Assembly: GCF_946887195.1 (NCBI RefSeq)
Contig: NZ_CAMPKE010000001.1
Location: 1-64,000 of the forward strand
Direction: 5' to 3'
DNA: 64,000 bases
From: an uncultured Halomonas sp.
Lineage (GTDB): Bacteria > Pseudomonadota > Gammaproteobacteria > Pseudomonadales > Halomonadaceae
Shown here: positions 33,224-41,805 of the stretch, piece after piece
Layout of the letters: each line of letters opens with the position of its first letter
How positions within the stretch are numbered: position 1 is the first letter of the stretch
Notes under the pieces: model-generated
Told to the model about the DNA's origin: nothing
The model's input: only the letters and a program-made list of their open reading frames with translations
The model's database searches: none
Program-made: the position numbers and the translations under genes

Positions 33224-33693
33224 CCGAAATGGATAGGGAGTCGCCGCGATCCCCCGCGTTCGTGGGGGATCGCATCGCCGGGGGCGTGCTGGCGATTCTC
33301 GCCCTCGGTGCCTGGTGGCATTCGTACACCTTCGTGACCGGCTTCATGCATGTCGTGGGGCCGGGCGTGTTTCCGCGCCTGGTCAGCATTCCACTGGGGT
33401 TGTTGTCGATCTATCTGATCGTTCGCCCCGGTTTCAACCAGCGCTGGCCGGAGCGCTCCGCGCTGTTGCGCCAGCTCAGCCTGCTGGTCGTGCTGGGTGG
33501 CTATGCCGCCTTTCTCGAGCCCTGGGGCTTTCTGCCGGCGACGCTGCTCGCCACTATCTTGCTGATTCGTCTCTTCAATGCCAATTGGAAGCAGGCCTTG
33601 GGTAGCGGTGCGCTACTCACGGTGACGCTCTATCTGCTGTTCGAATTCGCCTTGGGTATTCCGCTACCCGACATCCCTGGAATGAGTGATTAA
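33220..33693 (+). CDS. tctB: Tripartite tricarboxylate transporter small membrane subunit, TctB family (157 aa)
   Basis: Small inner-membrane component of the TctCBA secondary transporter, with four predicted membrane helices: GVLAILALGAWWHSYTFV, VFPRLVSIPLGLLSIYLIV, LSLLVVLGGYAAFLEPWGF and GSGALLTVTLYLLFEFALG. VGPGVFPRLV and the EPWGFLPATLLATILLIRLF block are typical of the family. GTG at 33220 overlaps the tctC stop; an ATG nine bases downstream is an alternative. Nine bases separate it from tctA. Confidence 0.87.
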   Translation: MTEMDRESPRSPAFVGDRIAGGVLAILALGAWWHSYTFVTGFMHVVGPGVFPRLVSIPLGLLSIYLIVRPGFNQRWPERSALLRQLSLLVVLGGYAAFLEPWGFLPATLLATILLIRLFNANWKQALGSGALLTVTLYLLFEFALGIPLPDIPGMSD

Positions 33694-33702
33694 GCCACCG
33701 TC

Positions 33703-35217
33703 ATGGATATACTCAGCTCTCTCGCGCACGGCTTCACGGTGGCCATCGAACCCCAGCATCTGTTTCTGGTCCTGATCGGCTGCATCATCGGTACGTTGAT
33801 CGGCGCGCTGCCGGGGCTAGGGCCGGTCAACGGCGTGGCCCTGATGATTCCGCTGACGTTCAATTTCGGGCTGACGCCCACCGCCGCGCTGATCCTGCTG
33901 GTCAGCATCTATTACGGTTGCATGTACGGTGGCCGTATCAGTTCCATCCTGCTGAACATTCCCGGCGATGAGCCGGCGATGATGACCACGCTCGATGGCT
34001 ACCCCATGGCACTCAAGGGGCGTGGTGGCGAGGCGCTGGGGATTTCCGCGGTGGCGTCGTTCGTCGGCGCGACCCTCGCCACCATCGGCCTGACCCTGTT
34101 TGCGCCACTATTGGTGGGCTTCGCGATCCGCTTCGGTCCCGCCGAGTACTTCGCCCTGTTCCTGCTGGCCTTCGCCACTATCGGCGGGGTGACCAGCGGC
34201 AGCTTCACGAAGAGTTTCATCGCCGCCTGTGTCGGCCTGTTGCTGGGCACCGTGGGCATCGATCCGGTCAGTAGCGTGCCTCGCTATACCTTCGGCTGGT
34301 ATGAGATATACAGCGGCATCGATTTCATCGTCGCCCTGGTCGGGCTGTTCGCGATATCCGAGTGCCTGTTCTTTCTCGAGGACACGAGCCACGGCAGCAA
34401 GCCGCGCATTCAGGTGGGGTCGGCCATTCCCGGCATGAAAAGCTCGCTCAAGTGTGCTCCGACCATCGCCCGTGGCTCGCTGATCGGTTTCATCGCCGGA
34501 GTGCTACCGGGCGCGGGGGCGTCGCTGGGCAGTTTTCTGGCCTACATACTGGAAAAGCGCTGGCTGGGCCGCAAGGGCGATTTCGGCAACGGCGACCCGC
34601 GTGGCGTAGCGGCGCCCGAGGCAGGCAACAATGCCGCCGCCGGCGGCGCACTGATTCCCATGCTCTCGCTGGGCATTCCGGGTAGCGGCACCACGGCGGT
34701 CCTGCTGGCGGTGTTACTGACCATGAACATCACGCCGGGACCGCTTTTATTCGAGCAGCAGCCCGATATCGTCTGGGGGCTGGTCGCGTCGCTATTCATC
34801 GGCAACATCATGTTGCTGATATTGAACATACCACTGGTCGGGCTGTTCGCCCGGGTACTGCAGGCACCCCCCTGGTTCCTGATGCCAATGGTGGTTCTGG
34901 TGGCCTTCGTCGGTATCTACTCGCTCAGCAACAGCGCCTTCGACTTGTACATGATGCTGGCGTTCGGGGTGCTGGGCTACATCATGCGCAAGCTCGAATT
35001 TCCGACGGTGCCCGTGGTGCTGGGGCTGCTCCTGGGTGGGCAAATGGAGTTCAACCTGCGGCGAGCCATGGCGATTTCCGGCGGCGATTGGAGCATTCTG
35101 TGGGGTAGTGGCATCTCGATCAGCATTTATGCGTTCGCCAGTGCGCTGATGATAGCTGGGCTGGTGTACGGGCTTTTCATCAAACGGCACGATAAACCCA
35201 CGAGCGAATCTGGTTAA
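33703..35217 (+). CDS. tctA: Tripartite tricarboxylate transporter large membrane subunit, TctA family (504 aa)
   Basis: Main translocation subunit with ten to twelve membrane helices. Family signatures are GTLIGALPGLGPVNGVALMIPLTF near the N terminus (in outline), YYGCMYGGRISSILLNIPGDEPAMMTTLDGYPMA in the first half, and in the second half the inverted-repeat counterpart GFIAGVLPGAGASLGSFLAYILEKR and PEAGNNAAAGGALIPMLSLGIPGSGTTAVL (both in outline). The length is standard for TctA (about 500). It is last in the operon and is followed by a strong hairpin. Energy coupling is expected to be ion-driven. Confidence 0.94.
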   Translation: MDILSSLAHGFTVAIEPQHLFLVLIGCIIGTLIGALPGLGPVNGVALMIPLTFNFGLTPTAALILLVSIYYGCMYGGRISSILLNIPGDEPAMMTTLDGYPMALKGRGGEALGISAVASFVGATLATIGLTLFAPLLVGFAIRFGPAEYFALFLLAFATIGGVTSGSFTKSFIAACVGLLLGTVGIDPVSSVPRYTFGWYEIYSGIDFIVALVGLFAISECLFFLEDTSHGSKPRIQVGSAIPGMKSSLKCAPTIARGSLIGFIAGVLPGAGASLGSFLAYILEKRWLGRKGDFGNGDPRGVAAPEAGNNAAAGGALIPMLSLGIPGSGTTAVLLAVLLTMNITPGPLLFEQQPDIVWGLVASLFIGNIMLLILNIPLVGLFARVLQAPPWFLMPMVVLVAFVGIYSLSNSAFDLYMMLAFGVLGYIMRKLEFPTVPVVLGLLLGGQMEFNLRRAMAISGGDWSILWGSGISISIYAFASALMIAGLVYGLFIKRHDKPTSESG

Positions 35218-35263
35218 AGGCAAGCCGTTACCTGTATTGCTTTTCTTTAAACATGTTTATAAC

Positions 35264-35297
35264 CCGGCGGATTAGACAACTACTACTAATCCGCCGG
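35264..35297 (+). terminator. Hairpin after the tct operon
   Basis: 12-bp perfect stem CCGGCGGATTAG (35264-35275) and CTAATCCGCCGG (35286-35297), extendable by flanking A/T pairs, with a 10-base loop. Only a short GTTT follows, so termination may be incomplete, but position and stability fit an operon end. Confidence 0.6.
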
Positions 35298-35339
35298 TTC
35301 GTTTAAGTCCTTCCTCGTTATTTTCCTACTTATTATATA

Positions 35340-35356
35340 AGCATGAATTTCATGCT
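35340..35356. promoter_or_regulatory. 17-bp palindrome upstream of the type I secretion operon
   Basis: AGCATGAA-T-TTCATGCT, a perfect inverted repeat with a 1-base centre, immediately after an AT-rich TTATTATATAA stretch that may hold the promoter. The half-site AAGCATGAA recurs at about 40298 in the exopolysaccharide leader. The rest of the 35218-35528 gap shows only the tct hairpin and no reading frame worth calling. Confidence 0.45.
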
Positions 35357-35528
35357 CATTCTCTACGGCTACTCGTATTGGCGGGAGCCGTTATGCATGC
35401 TTTAATAATTCGGCTTGTTACGCAATTTTACACACAGGGCAACTGACCGGATACATGCAGCGCATTGTCGTAAATAAAGCGCCGGTATATCGGGTCTATT
35501 AATTCCACGACAAGAAAAGGTGAGCTCC

Positions 35529-37325
35529 ATGGCAATGCCAAAGGAAGCCACGGATTTGCGGCGCATGCTCGATGCCTGCAAAGGATCCTTCATTTCAGTT
35601 GGTTTCTTCAGCATGTTCATCAACTTTCTCATGCTGGTCCCACCCTTATATATGCTTCAAGTGTATGACCGGGTAGTAACGACGGGAAGCGAAGAAACAT
35701 TACTCATGCTGACAATGGTGGTGGTGTTCCTGTTTCTGGTCATGGGCGGCCTGGAAATGGTGCGTTCGCGAATACTGGTCAGAGTCGGCAATCGACTCGA
35801 TTCGCTGATCAATGAACGTCTGTACGGTGCCATGTTCAAGAAAACGTTGGCGCTGCCCAGTCAGCCGTCCGCCCAGCCGCTGAACGATCTCACCAATATC
35901 CGCCAGTTTCTGACCGGCAACGGCCTGTTTGCCTTCTTCGATGCGCCCTGGGTGCCGGTATATATCGGCGTGCTGTTTCTCTTCCACCCCTGGTTCGGGA
36001 TGTTCGCCATCGGCGCGGGTGTCGTATTGCTGGCGCTGGCGATCGCCAACGAGTTGATGACCAAGCGCTTGCTGGCCGAAGCGAACAATGAGCACATCAG
36101 GTCGCAGGATCTGGCCAACAGCAATCTGCGTAACGCCGAGGTGCTGCATGCCATGGGCATGCTGCCGAACATCATGGGGCGGTGGTCGGCCAAACATCAC
36201 GAGTATCTGGTGCATCAATCGCATGCCAGCGACCGAGCCGGGGTGCTCACCAATCTCTCCAAGACGCTGCGCCTGCTGTTCCAGTCGCTGATTCTCGGCC
36301 TGGGCGCCTTCCTGGTGCTCCAGGGCAGCCTATCGCCGGGCATGATGATCGCGGGCTCGATCATCATGGGCCGGGCGCTGGCGCCTATCGATCAGATGAT
36401 CGGCGGCTGGAAGGGGTTCGTCGCTGCGCGCAGTGCCTATGGCCGCATCGACGAGCTACTGAAGGCGATCCCCGCCGATGGTCAAAGCATGCCGCTGCCG
36501 GTGCCGAAAGGGCGAATCAGCGTGGAGAACGTCTCGGCGGCGCCGCCGGGCGAGCGTACGCCGACCATTGCCGGCATGGCCTTCGACGTGGCCCAGGGCG
36601 AGCATGTCGGCATCGTCGGCCCCAGCGCCGCCGGTAAATCCACCCTGGCGCGGGTGCTGCTGGGCATCTGGCCGCCCCTGGCCGGCACGGTGCGTCTCGA
36701 TGGCGCCGATGTTACCCAGTGGAATCGCAACGAACTGGGGCTGCACATCGGTTATCTGCCGCAGGATATCGAGCTGTTCGATGGCACCGTCAGCGAGAAC
36801 ATCGCCCGTTTCGGTGCCGTGGATGGACAGGCGGTCGTCGAAGCCGCGGCAAAGGCCGGCGTTCACGAGATGATCCTGCGCATGCCGGAAGGCTACGACA
36901 CCGTGATCAGCGCGAACGGTTCGCTATCTGGTGGCCAGCGCCAGCGTATCGGTCTGGCGCGCGCATTATATGGCCGCCCGGTGCTGGTCGTGCTCGACGA
37001 GCCCAATGCCAATCTCGACGTGGCGGGGGAGCGGGCGCTGGCCGATTGTCTCAAGCGGCTGAAGCAGGAGGGCACGACGCTGTTCGTGATCAGCCATCGC
37101 ACGCCGATTCTCAAGGGCGTCGACAAGCTATTGATGCTCAAGGACGGGCAGATCGACAAGTTCGGCCCACCGGATCAAGTGGTATCGCAGGTCGGCCAGC
37201 CGGTACGCGGCCGTAAGGGGCAGCCCGGCGTGGCCCGGCCGGTGAATGGCAACCTATCGCCGATCAGGCCGGCCGCCAAAGGCCGCTCGCTCATGCAACC
37301 CGGCGCCGAGGAGCAAGGCCAATGA
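35529..37325 (+). CDS. Type I secretion ABC transporter, PrtD family (598 aa)
   Basis: Inner-membrane ABC exporter of a type I secretion system. The membrane domain spans about residues 20-300 (FFSMFINFLMLVPPLYMLQVYDRVV, then TLLMLTMVVVFLFLVMGGLEM), with the characteristic YMLQVYDRVVTTGSEETL of the PrtD group. The ATPase domain spans 330-560: Walker A GPSAAGKST (364-372), Q-loop IGYLPQDIELFDGTV, signature LSGGQRQR (from 466), Walker B VLVVLDEPNANLD, and H-loop ISHR. No N-terminal C39 peptidase-like domain is present, as in exporters of RTX-type unprocessed substrates. The ATG at 35529 follows AGGTGA at 35518-35523; an in-frame GTG nine bases earlier overlaps that site. Overlaps the adaptor gene by four bases. 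Confidence 0.94.
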   Translation: MAMPKEATDLRRMLDACKGSFISVGFFSMFINFLMLVPPLYMLQVYDRVVTTGSEETLLMLTMVVVFLFLVMGGLEMVRSRILVRVGNRLDSLINERLYGAMFKKTLALPSQPSAQPLNDLTNIRQFLTGNGLFAFFDAPWVPVYIGVLFLFHPWFGMFAIGAGVVLLALAIANELMTKRLLAEANNEHIRSQDLANSNLRNAEVLHAMGMLPNIMGRWSAKHHEYLVHQSHASDRAGVLTNLSKTLRLLFQSLILGLGAFLVLQGSLSPGMMIAGSIIMGRALAPIDQMIGGWKGFVAARSAYGRIDELLKAIPADGQSMPLPVPKGRISVENVSAAPPGERTPTIAGMAFDVAQGEHVGIVGPSAAGKSTLARVLLGIWPPLAGTVRLDGADVTQWNRNELGLHIGYLPQDIELFDGTVSENIARFGAVDGQAVVEAAAKAGVHEMILRMPEGYDTVISANGSLSGGQRQRIGLARALYGRPVLVVLDEPNANLDVAGERALADCLKRLKQEGTTLFVISHRTPILKGVDKLLMLKDGQIDKFGPPDQVVSQVGQPVRGRKGQPGVARPVNGNLSPIRPAAKGRSLMQPGAEEQGQ

Positions 37326-38644
37326 ACGCGATGATACAACCGCAGGCCGACAACACATTGCCGATCAGCGACAAGGCCTGCCGGCGCTTGGGTATGCTGA
37401 TCCTGCTGATTGCGTTCGGCGGGTTCGGCACCTGGGCGGTTTCCGCCAGCCTGGCCGTCGCCGTAGTGGCGCCGGGTTCGGTGTCGGTCGAGTCCTTCAA
37501 GAAGACCATTCAGCATCTGGAAGGCGGCATCGTTCAGCAGATTCTGGTGCGGGACGGCTACCAGGTCGAGGCGGGCGATACGTTGATGGTGCTCAACGAT
37601 ACCAAGGTGCGTTCCGAGCTGCATATCGCCCGCTCGCAGTACCGCATCGCGCGTGCCAGCGAAATTCGCCTGCTGGCGGAGCAGGCCGGCAAGAATACGT
37701 TGAGCTTCCCCGATGAGTTGATAATGTCCGATTCGCCACGCGTGCAGGAAGTGATTCGGGTCCAGCGCAAGCTGTTCAAGGCGCGTCGTGAATCGCTGCA
37801 AGGCACGTTGGCGGCGCTCGATGAGCAGGTCGTGCAGATGCAGGAGCAGATCGAGGGCCTGGAATCCACCAACCGGATCACTAGCCAGCGCATCGATTCG
37901 CTCAGTGGCGAAGCGGCGGATTATCGCTCGCTGTTCAAGGAGGGGCTGGGCAACAACCAGCGCTTGCGCGAGCTCGAGCGGCTGGTGCTGCAATATCGCA
38001 GTGAGATTGCCCAGAACCACTCGCAGATCGCCAGCCTGAAATCCCAGATCAGCGAAAACCAGCTGCAGAAAGAGATTCGCGTTCAGGAGTTTTTGCAGGA
38101 CGTGGGCGAGCAACTGCGCGAGGCTCAGGCCAGCGTCGTCGATGCCGAGGAGCGCATCGTCGCCCTGGAGGATCAGGCCCGGCGCACCCACGTTACCGCG
38201 CCGGTTTCGGGCACGGTGGTAGGTTTGCAGGTGCATACGATCGGCGCGGTCGTCGGCCCCGGCGATCCCTTGATGGATATCGTGCCGGCGGGCGAAGGCT
38301 TCGTGATCGAGGCTCGCGTGCCGGATCGCGATATCGACAATATCTATGTCGGCCAGCCCGCCGAGATCCGCTTCAGCGCCTTCAATCAGCGTTTGTCGAA
38401 TGTGATCGCCGGCGAGGTGGTGCATGTATCGGCGGACAGCTTCGTCGACGAAGCCACCCGAGCCCGCTATTACAAGGCCCGGATCGAAGTGACCGATAGT
38501 GGCCGCAAGGACATGACCGAGAGCATGCAACTGCTCGCCGGCATGCCGGCCGAGGTGATGATCCTTACCGGTGAGCGCACCTTTGCCAGCTATATCGCCA
38601 AGCCCATCAGCGACATGATGGCGCGTGCGATGAGGGAAGAGTGA
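37322..38644 (+). CDS. Type I secretion membrane fusion adaptor, HlyD/PrtE family (440 aa)
   Basis: Periplasmic adaptor linking the ABC exporter to the outer-membrane channel. One N-terminal membrane helix (residues about 23-45, LGMLILLIAFGGFGTWAVSA), then the biotinyl-lipoyl-like half-motif VQQILVRDGYQVEAGDTLMVLND. A long coiled coil follows (about 120-290, e.g. LDEQVVQMQEQIEGLEST and LREAQASVVDAEERIVALEDQA), then the second lipoyl half (VTAPVSGTVVGLQVHTIG) and a beta-barrel domain ending VMILTGERTFASYIAKPI. This is the canonical PrtE/HlyD layout and length. It starts inside the ABC gene stop (ATGA) and ends with a one-base overlap onto the channel gene. Confidence 0.93.
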   Translation: MNAMIQPQADNTLPISDKACRRLGMLILLIAFGGFGTWAVSASLAVAVVAPGSVSVESFKKTIQHLEGGIVQQILVRDGYQVEAGDTLMVLNDTKVRSELHIARSQYRIARASEIRLLAEQAGKNTLSFPDELIMSDSPRVQEVIRVQRKLFKARRESLQGTLAALDEQVVQMQEQIEGLESTNRITSQRIDSLSGEAADYRSLFKEGLGNNQRLRELERLVLQYRSEIAQNHSQIASLKSQISENQLQKEIRVQEFLQDVGEQLREAQASVVDAEERIVALEDQARRTHVTAPVSGTVVGLQVHTIGAVVGPGDPLMDIVPAGEGFVIEARVPDRDIDNIYVGQPAEIRFSAFNQRLSNVIAGEVVHVSADSFVDEATRARYYKARIEVTDSGRKDMTESMQLLAGMPAEVMILTGERTFASYIAKPISDMMARAMREE

Positions 38645-40155
38645 TGACGATTCCTCTTCGTAACCCATCGCCTTCGGAGTCGAAGGGTACCCGGCGGACC
38701 ATCGCGCTTGGCCTGTTTGGTCTGACACTGGCAAGTGCGGTAGCCACTGCCCAACCGAGGGCAAACGGGCTTCCCTACCTCGATGGCCGGGCGCATGCGC
38801 CGATGGCCGATACTTACGCGATGGTCGATCCGCTCGTCACCCGTGGCGGCGAGTTGCCCTCGCTGCCCCTATTGTTGTCGCTGGCGCTGGAGAACGACAG
38901 CGAACTGGCCCGCCAGCGTTACGAGATGCAGGCCACCCAGCAGGAAGTGCCAATGGCGAGGGCCGGGCTCAAGCCGCAGATCAGCGCGCGCGCGGCCTAC
39001 TCCTACCAGCGTGCCGACAACATCTATACCGAAAACCCCGACCGCTACCCCGATGAGGTCTACGACGATCGCGTGGCGGGGTTGACCGACGACACCTTCT
39101 GGCAGATCGAGCTTTCGCAGCCGCTGTTCAATCTCGAACGCTGGCGCCAGGTCACCCAGGCCGAGGAGCAGGTCGATGCCGCGATGCTTGAGGTCGCCGT
39201 GGCCGAACGCGATCTGGCATTGATGGTCGTCGAGGCGTATCTGAATGCGTATTTGGCCTCCCGCAAGCTGGGGCTGCTCGACTCCAAACGCGAATCGCTC
39301 GAGTTGCAGCTTCGCCAGGCCCAACGTACCTATGAGTTGGGGTTGGGGGATCGCATCAATGTGATGGAGTCGCAGGCACGACTCGATCAGGCGGTGGCCG
39401 ATCAGGTGCAGGCGGAAAACCAGTTGGCCAACGCGCTCAGCGATCTACAGCGGCTGACGGGTCGCCTGCCCGATTTCTCCGGCTTTACCTTGGGCGATCT
39501 CAACGCGGCGAACATCGATCGGCAATGGACTGGCGACCCACAAGCCTGGCTATCGCGTGCATCGGATAACGTTCGGGTACGTCTGGCCGGGCAGCAGTAT
39601 CAGGTCGCCCAAGTCGCGACCGAGGTGCGTCGGGCGAGCCGTTATCCCGTACTCGACCTGAATCTCAGCTACGGCGATCGCAACAGCTCCGATGTGCTGC
39701 GCAGCAGCGAGGATTATACCGCCAGCGTCGAGCTTAGCGCGCCGATCTATCAGGGTGGATATACCTCGGCGAGTATTCGTCAAGGCGAGCTGAGCGAGTT
39801 GGCGGGGCGTTCGGCGATGGTCAACGAGTTGCGTCTGGCGCAGGTCGAAGTACGCAAGCGCTTGCGTAGCCTGGAAGGCGATTTGCGCCAACTCGATGCC
39901 CTGGCGCGCTCCATCGAATCGAGTGCGCTGTTTCTCGAAGCGGCGATCAAGGGTGAGGATCTGGGTCTGCGCGACTTGGTCGATGTGCTGGATGCGCGTG
40001 CGGAACTCTTCGATCTGCGTATCCAGTTCGTCGAAGTCATCTGCCGTTACCTCAATGACAGGATCAATCTCGAGGCGGCGGTGGGCGATCTGGAGACGGC
40101 CGATCTGGTCGATGCCATGTCGCTCTTGCAACGTATTACGCTTACGAATGCGTGA
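38644..40155 (+). CDS. TolC-family outer-membrane efflux channel of the type I system (503 aa)
   Basis: Trimeric outer-membrane exit duct. A signal peptide is likely within residues 1-36 (TIALGLFGLTLASAVATAQ). Two OEP repeats follow: SLALENDSELARQRYEMQATQQEVPMARAGLKPQISARAAYSYQ (in outline) opens the first, and RLAGQQYQVAQVATEVRRASRYPVLDLNLSYGDRNSS (in outline) the second. GLGDRINVMESQARLDQAVADQVQAENQLANALSDLQRLTG (in outline) is the typical helical segment. The ATG at 38644 shares its A with the adaptor stop; GTG at 38641 is in frame. It completes a full type I operon, unlike systems that borrow a distant tolC. No terminator is obvious after it. Confidence 0.92.
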   Translation: MTIPLRNPSPSESKGTRRTIALGLFGLTLASAVATAQPRANGLPYLDGRAHAPMADTYAMVDPLVTRGGELPSLPLLLSLALENDSELARQRYEMQATQQEVPMARAGLKPQISARAAYSYQRADNIYTENPDRYPDEVYDDRVAGLTDDTFWQIELSQPLFNLERWRQVTQAEEQVDAAMLEVAVAERDLALMVVEAYLNAYLASRKLGLLDSKRESLELQLRQAQRTYELGLGDRINVMESQARLDQAVADQVQAENQLANALSDLQRLTGRLPDFSGFTLGDLNAANIDRQWTGDPQAWLSRASDNVRVRLAGQQYQVAQVATEVRRASRYPVLDLNLSYGDRNSSDVLRSSEDYTASVELSAPIYQGGYTSASIRQGELSELAGRSAMVNELRLAQVEVRKRLRSLEGDLRQLDALARSIESSALFLEAAIKGEDLGLRDLVDVLDARAELFDLRIQFVEVICRYLNDRINLEAAVGDLETADLVDAMSLLQRITLTNA

Positions 40156-40669
40156 TATCTCCTACCGCAATAGCTGACTTACCTACGTCTTTAATGCTTC
40201 CCCAACGAGAAAGAAAAACCTGTCGTTAAGCATTTATGACTAGTTGTTTTAATAGCCGGTATTAGAGGCATGGCAAAATATCGCTATCTTACAAATTAAG
40301 CATGAAATTGTCTTTAAAAAAATGTGGTATGGGCTAAAGTGAGAGCGTCAATGTACTTTTCTTTACCTTTATTAATTTATCGTAACAAACGGGTGGAGCC
40401 ATAAAAATTAGTCGTTTATTGGCCTTGGTGGAGTGCCGCGAACAACGCCGGGGCGGTAGCGTGGAAATTTATTATAGAAATTAGCTCATTCCACCCTAGA
40501 GCATGCGGTGTCTGTTTATTACACGGATGTTGGATGAAAAGGATCAGTAAACGGGTAAGGCGAAATACTGTGCAGGCGCTCTTCTATTATGGGTTTTAGC
40601 TGATATCTGGCGAGCTCGCAGGAGAAGAGCGGGATAAGTCATTAAAAATTGAGTAGGGGTTCGAATAAC
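40156..40669 (+). other. Long AT-rich leader of the exopolysaccharide operon
   Basis: 514 bases without a gene. It is markedly AT-richer than the flanks, contains an ops element at 40452-40463 and an AAGCATGAA half-site near 40298 shared with the palindrome at 35340. Several short A/T promoter-like boxes exist but none is convincing enough to call. The ops element lies about 207 bases before wza. Confidence 0.7.
40452..40463 (+). promoter_or_regulatory. ops element (RfaH recruitment site) of the first polysaccharide operon
   Basis: Exact GGCGGTAGCGTG at 40452-40463 within GCCGGGGCGGTAGCGTGG, the 3' part of a JUMPstart sequence. In enterobacteria the ops hairpin in the non-template strand loads RfaH onto paused RNA polymerase and lets it read long surface-glycan operons. 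The upstream JUMPstart half is degenerate here. Confidence 0.85.
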
Positions 40670-41803
40670 ATGATTTCAAAACTCATCCATCTTCGGTTTC
40701 GCTGGGGCATGCCATTAATAGGTATTGTCATGGCTGTGTCGCTTTCCGCCTGCGCTTTGGCGCCGGGTGGGCGCATTGACTACGAGACCGATGCCGATCC
40801 GCTCGCCGATAACGTCACCATCAAGCCTATTACCATCGATCTGGTGAAAACGATGCGTGACATCCCTCGTCCAGAAGCCACTTCGCTGGCCGAGGCCAGT
40901 AATCAGATGCCAGACGTTCCGGCCGACTACGACTACCGTATTGGGCGTGGCGACGTATTGAACATCATCGTCTACGACCATCCTGAATTGACGATTCCCG
41001 CCGGTAGTGAGCGTAGTGCCGAAGAGTCCGGCAACGTCGTACATGCCAATGGCGCCATCTTCTATCCCTACGTTGGGTGGCTCGATGTCGCCGGACGGAC
41101 GGTGCGCGATGTCAGAGATGAGATTCAGCGGCGTTTGGCCGATTTCATTGCCGAACCCCAGGTCGAAGTCAAAGTAGCGGCCTTCAATGCGCAGAAAGCT
41201 TATGTCACCGGCCAGGTCGCCGAGCCGGGCGTAATGCCGGTAACCAACGTGCCCATGTATGTGCTCGACGCGCTCAGCTTCGCCGGGGGCTTGACCGAAC
41301 AAGCCAACTGGCACGATGTGATACTGACCCGTGACGGACAAGACACGCATATCTCGGTCTTCGATATGCTGGCGAATGGCGACATGGAGCAGAACGTGCT
41401 GCTCGAAGATGGCGACGTGCTCCACGTCATGAATATCGGCAATGAGCAGGTCTACGTCATGGGCGCAGTCAACGAGCCCGCGGCCCTGCCCATGTCCAAC
41501 CGGCACTTGTCGTTGACCAATGCCATTGCGCAGGCTGGCGGCATCAACGAGGAGAGCGCCAATGCGTCGGGCATCTTCGTCATCCGTCATAATCCCGAGC
41601 CCAGTGAAACCTTCGCAACGGTTTATCAGTTGAATGCCGATAATGCCGCAGCCTTCATACTCGGCTCGCAGTTCATGTTGCAGCCGACCGATGTGGTCTA
41701 CGTGACCGCCGCACCGCTGGCACTCTGGAACCGCGCGCTCAGCCAGTTGCTGCCGTCGCTGACGACGATCTACCAAGCCACGGAAATCAACGAAAACTTC
41801 TAG
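40670..41803 (+). CDS. wza: Outer-membrane polysaccharide export lipoprotein Wza (377 aa)
   Basis: Octameric export channel for capsule or exopolysaccharide. The lipoprotein signal peptide ends in the lipobox LSAC (MAVSLSAC-ALAPGG), so the mature N terminus is a lipidated cysteine near residue 30. The polysaccharide-export domain follows (DYRIGRGDVLNIIVYDHPEL, then GAIFYPYVGWLDVAG and EPQVEVKVAAFNAQKAYVTG), then two SLBB-type ring domains (VTNVPMYVLDALSFAGGL; YVMGAVNEPAALPM). The C terminus (LALWNRALSQLLPSLTTIYQ) is the amphipathic helix that forms the outer-membrane barrel in Wza. The ATG at 40670 is chosen over an in-frame TTG; AGGGG precedes it. First gene of the ops-led operon. Confidence 0.94.
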   Translation: MISKLIHLRFRWGMPLIGIVMAVSLSACALAPGGRIDYETDADPLADNVTIKPITIDLVKTMRDIPRPEATSLAEASNQMPDVPADYDYRIGRGDVLNIIVYDHPELTIPAGSERSAEESGNVVHANGAIFYPYVGWLDVAGRTVRDVRDEIQRRLADFIAEPQVEVKVAAFNAQKAYVTGQVAEPGVMPVTNVPMYVLDALSFAGGLTEQANWHDVILTRDGQDTHISVFDMLANGDMEQNVLLEDGDVLHVMNIGNEQVYVMGAVNEPAALPMSNRHLSLTNAIAQAGGINEESANASGIFVIRHNPEPSETFATVYQLNADNAAAFILGSQFMLQPTDVVYVTAAPLALWNRALSQLLPSLTTIYQATEINENF

Positions 41804-41805
41804 TG

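Noticed and set aside
37175..38764. A 529-codon minus-strand frame opposite the adaptor gene
   Set aside because: It is antisense to a clearly conserved HlyD-family gene and has no motifs; a composition artefact.
40715..41776. A 353-codon minus-strand frame opposite wza
   Set aside because: It is a shadow of a well-conserved gene with no domain signature.
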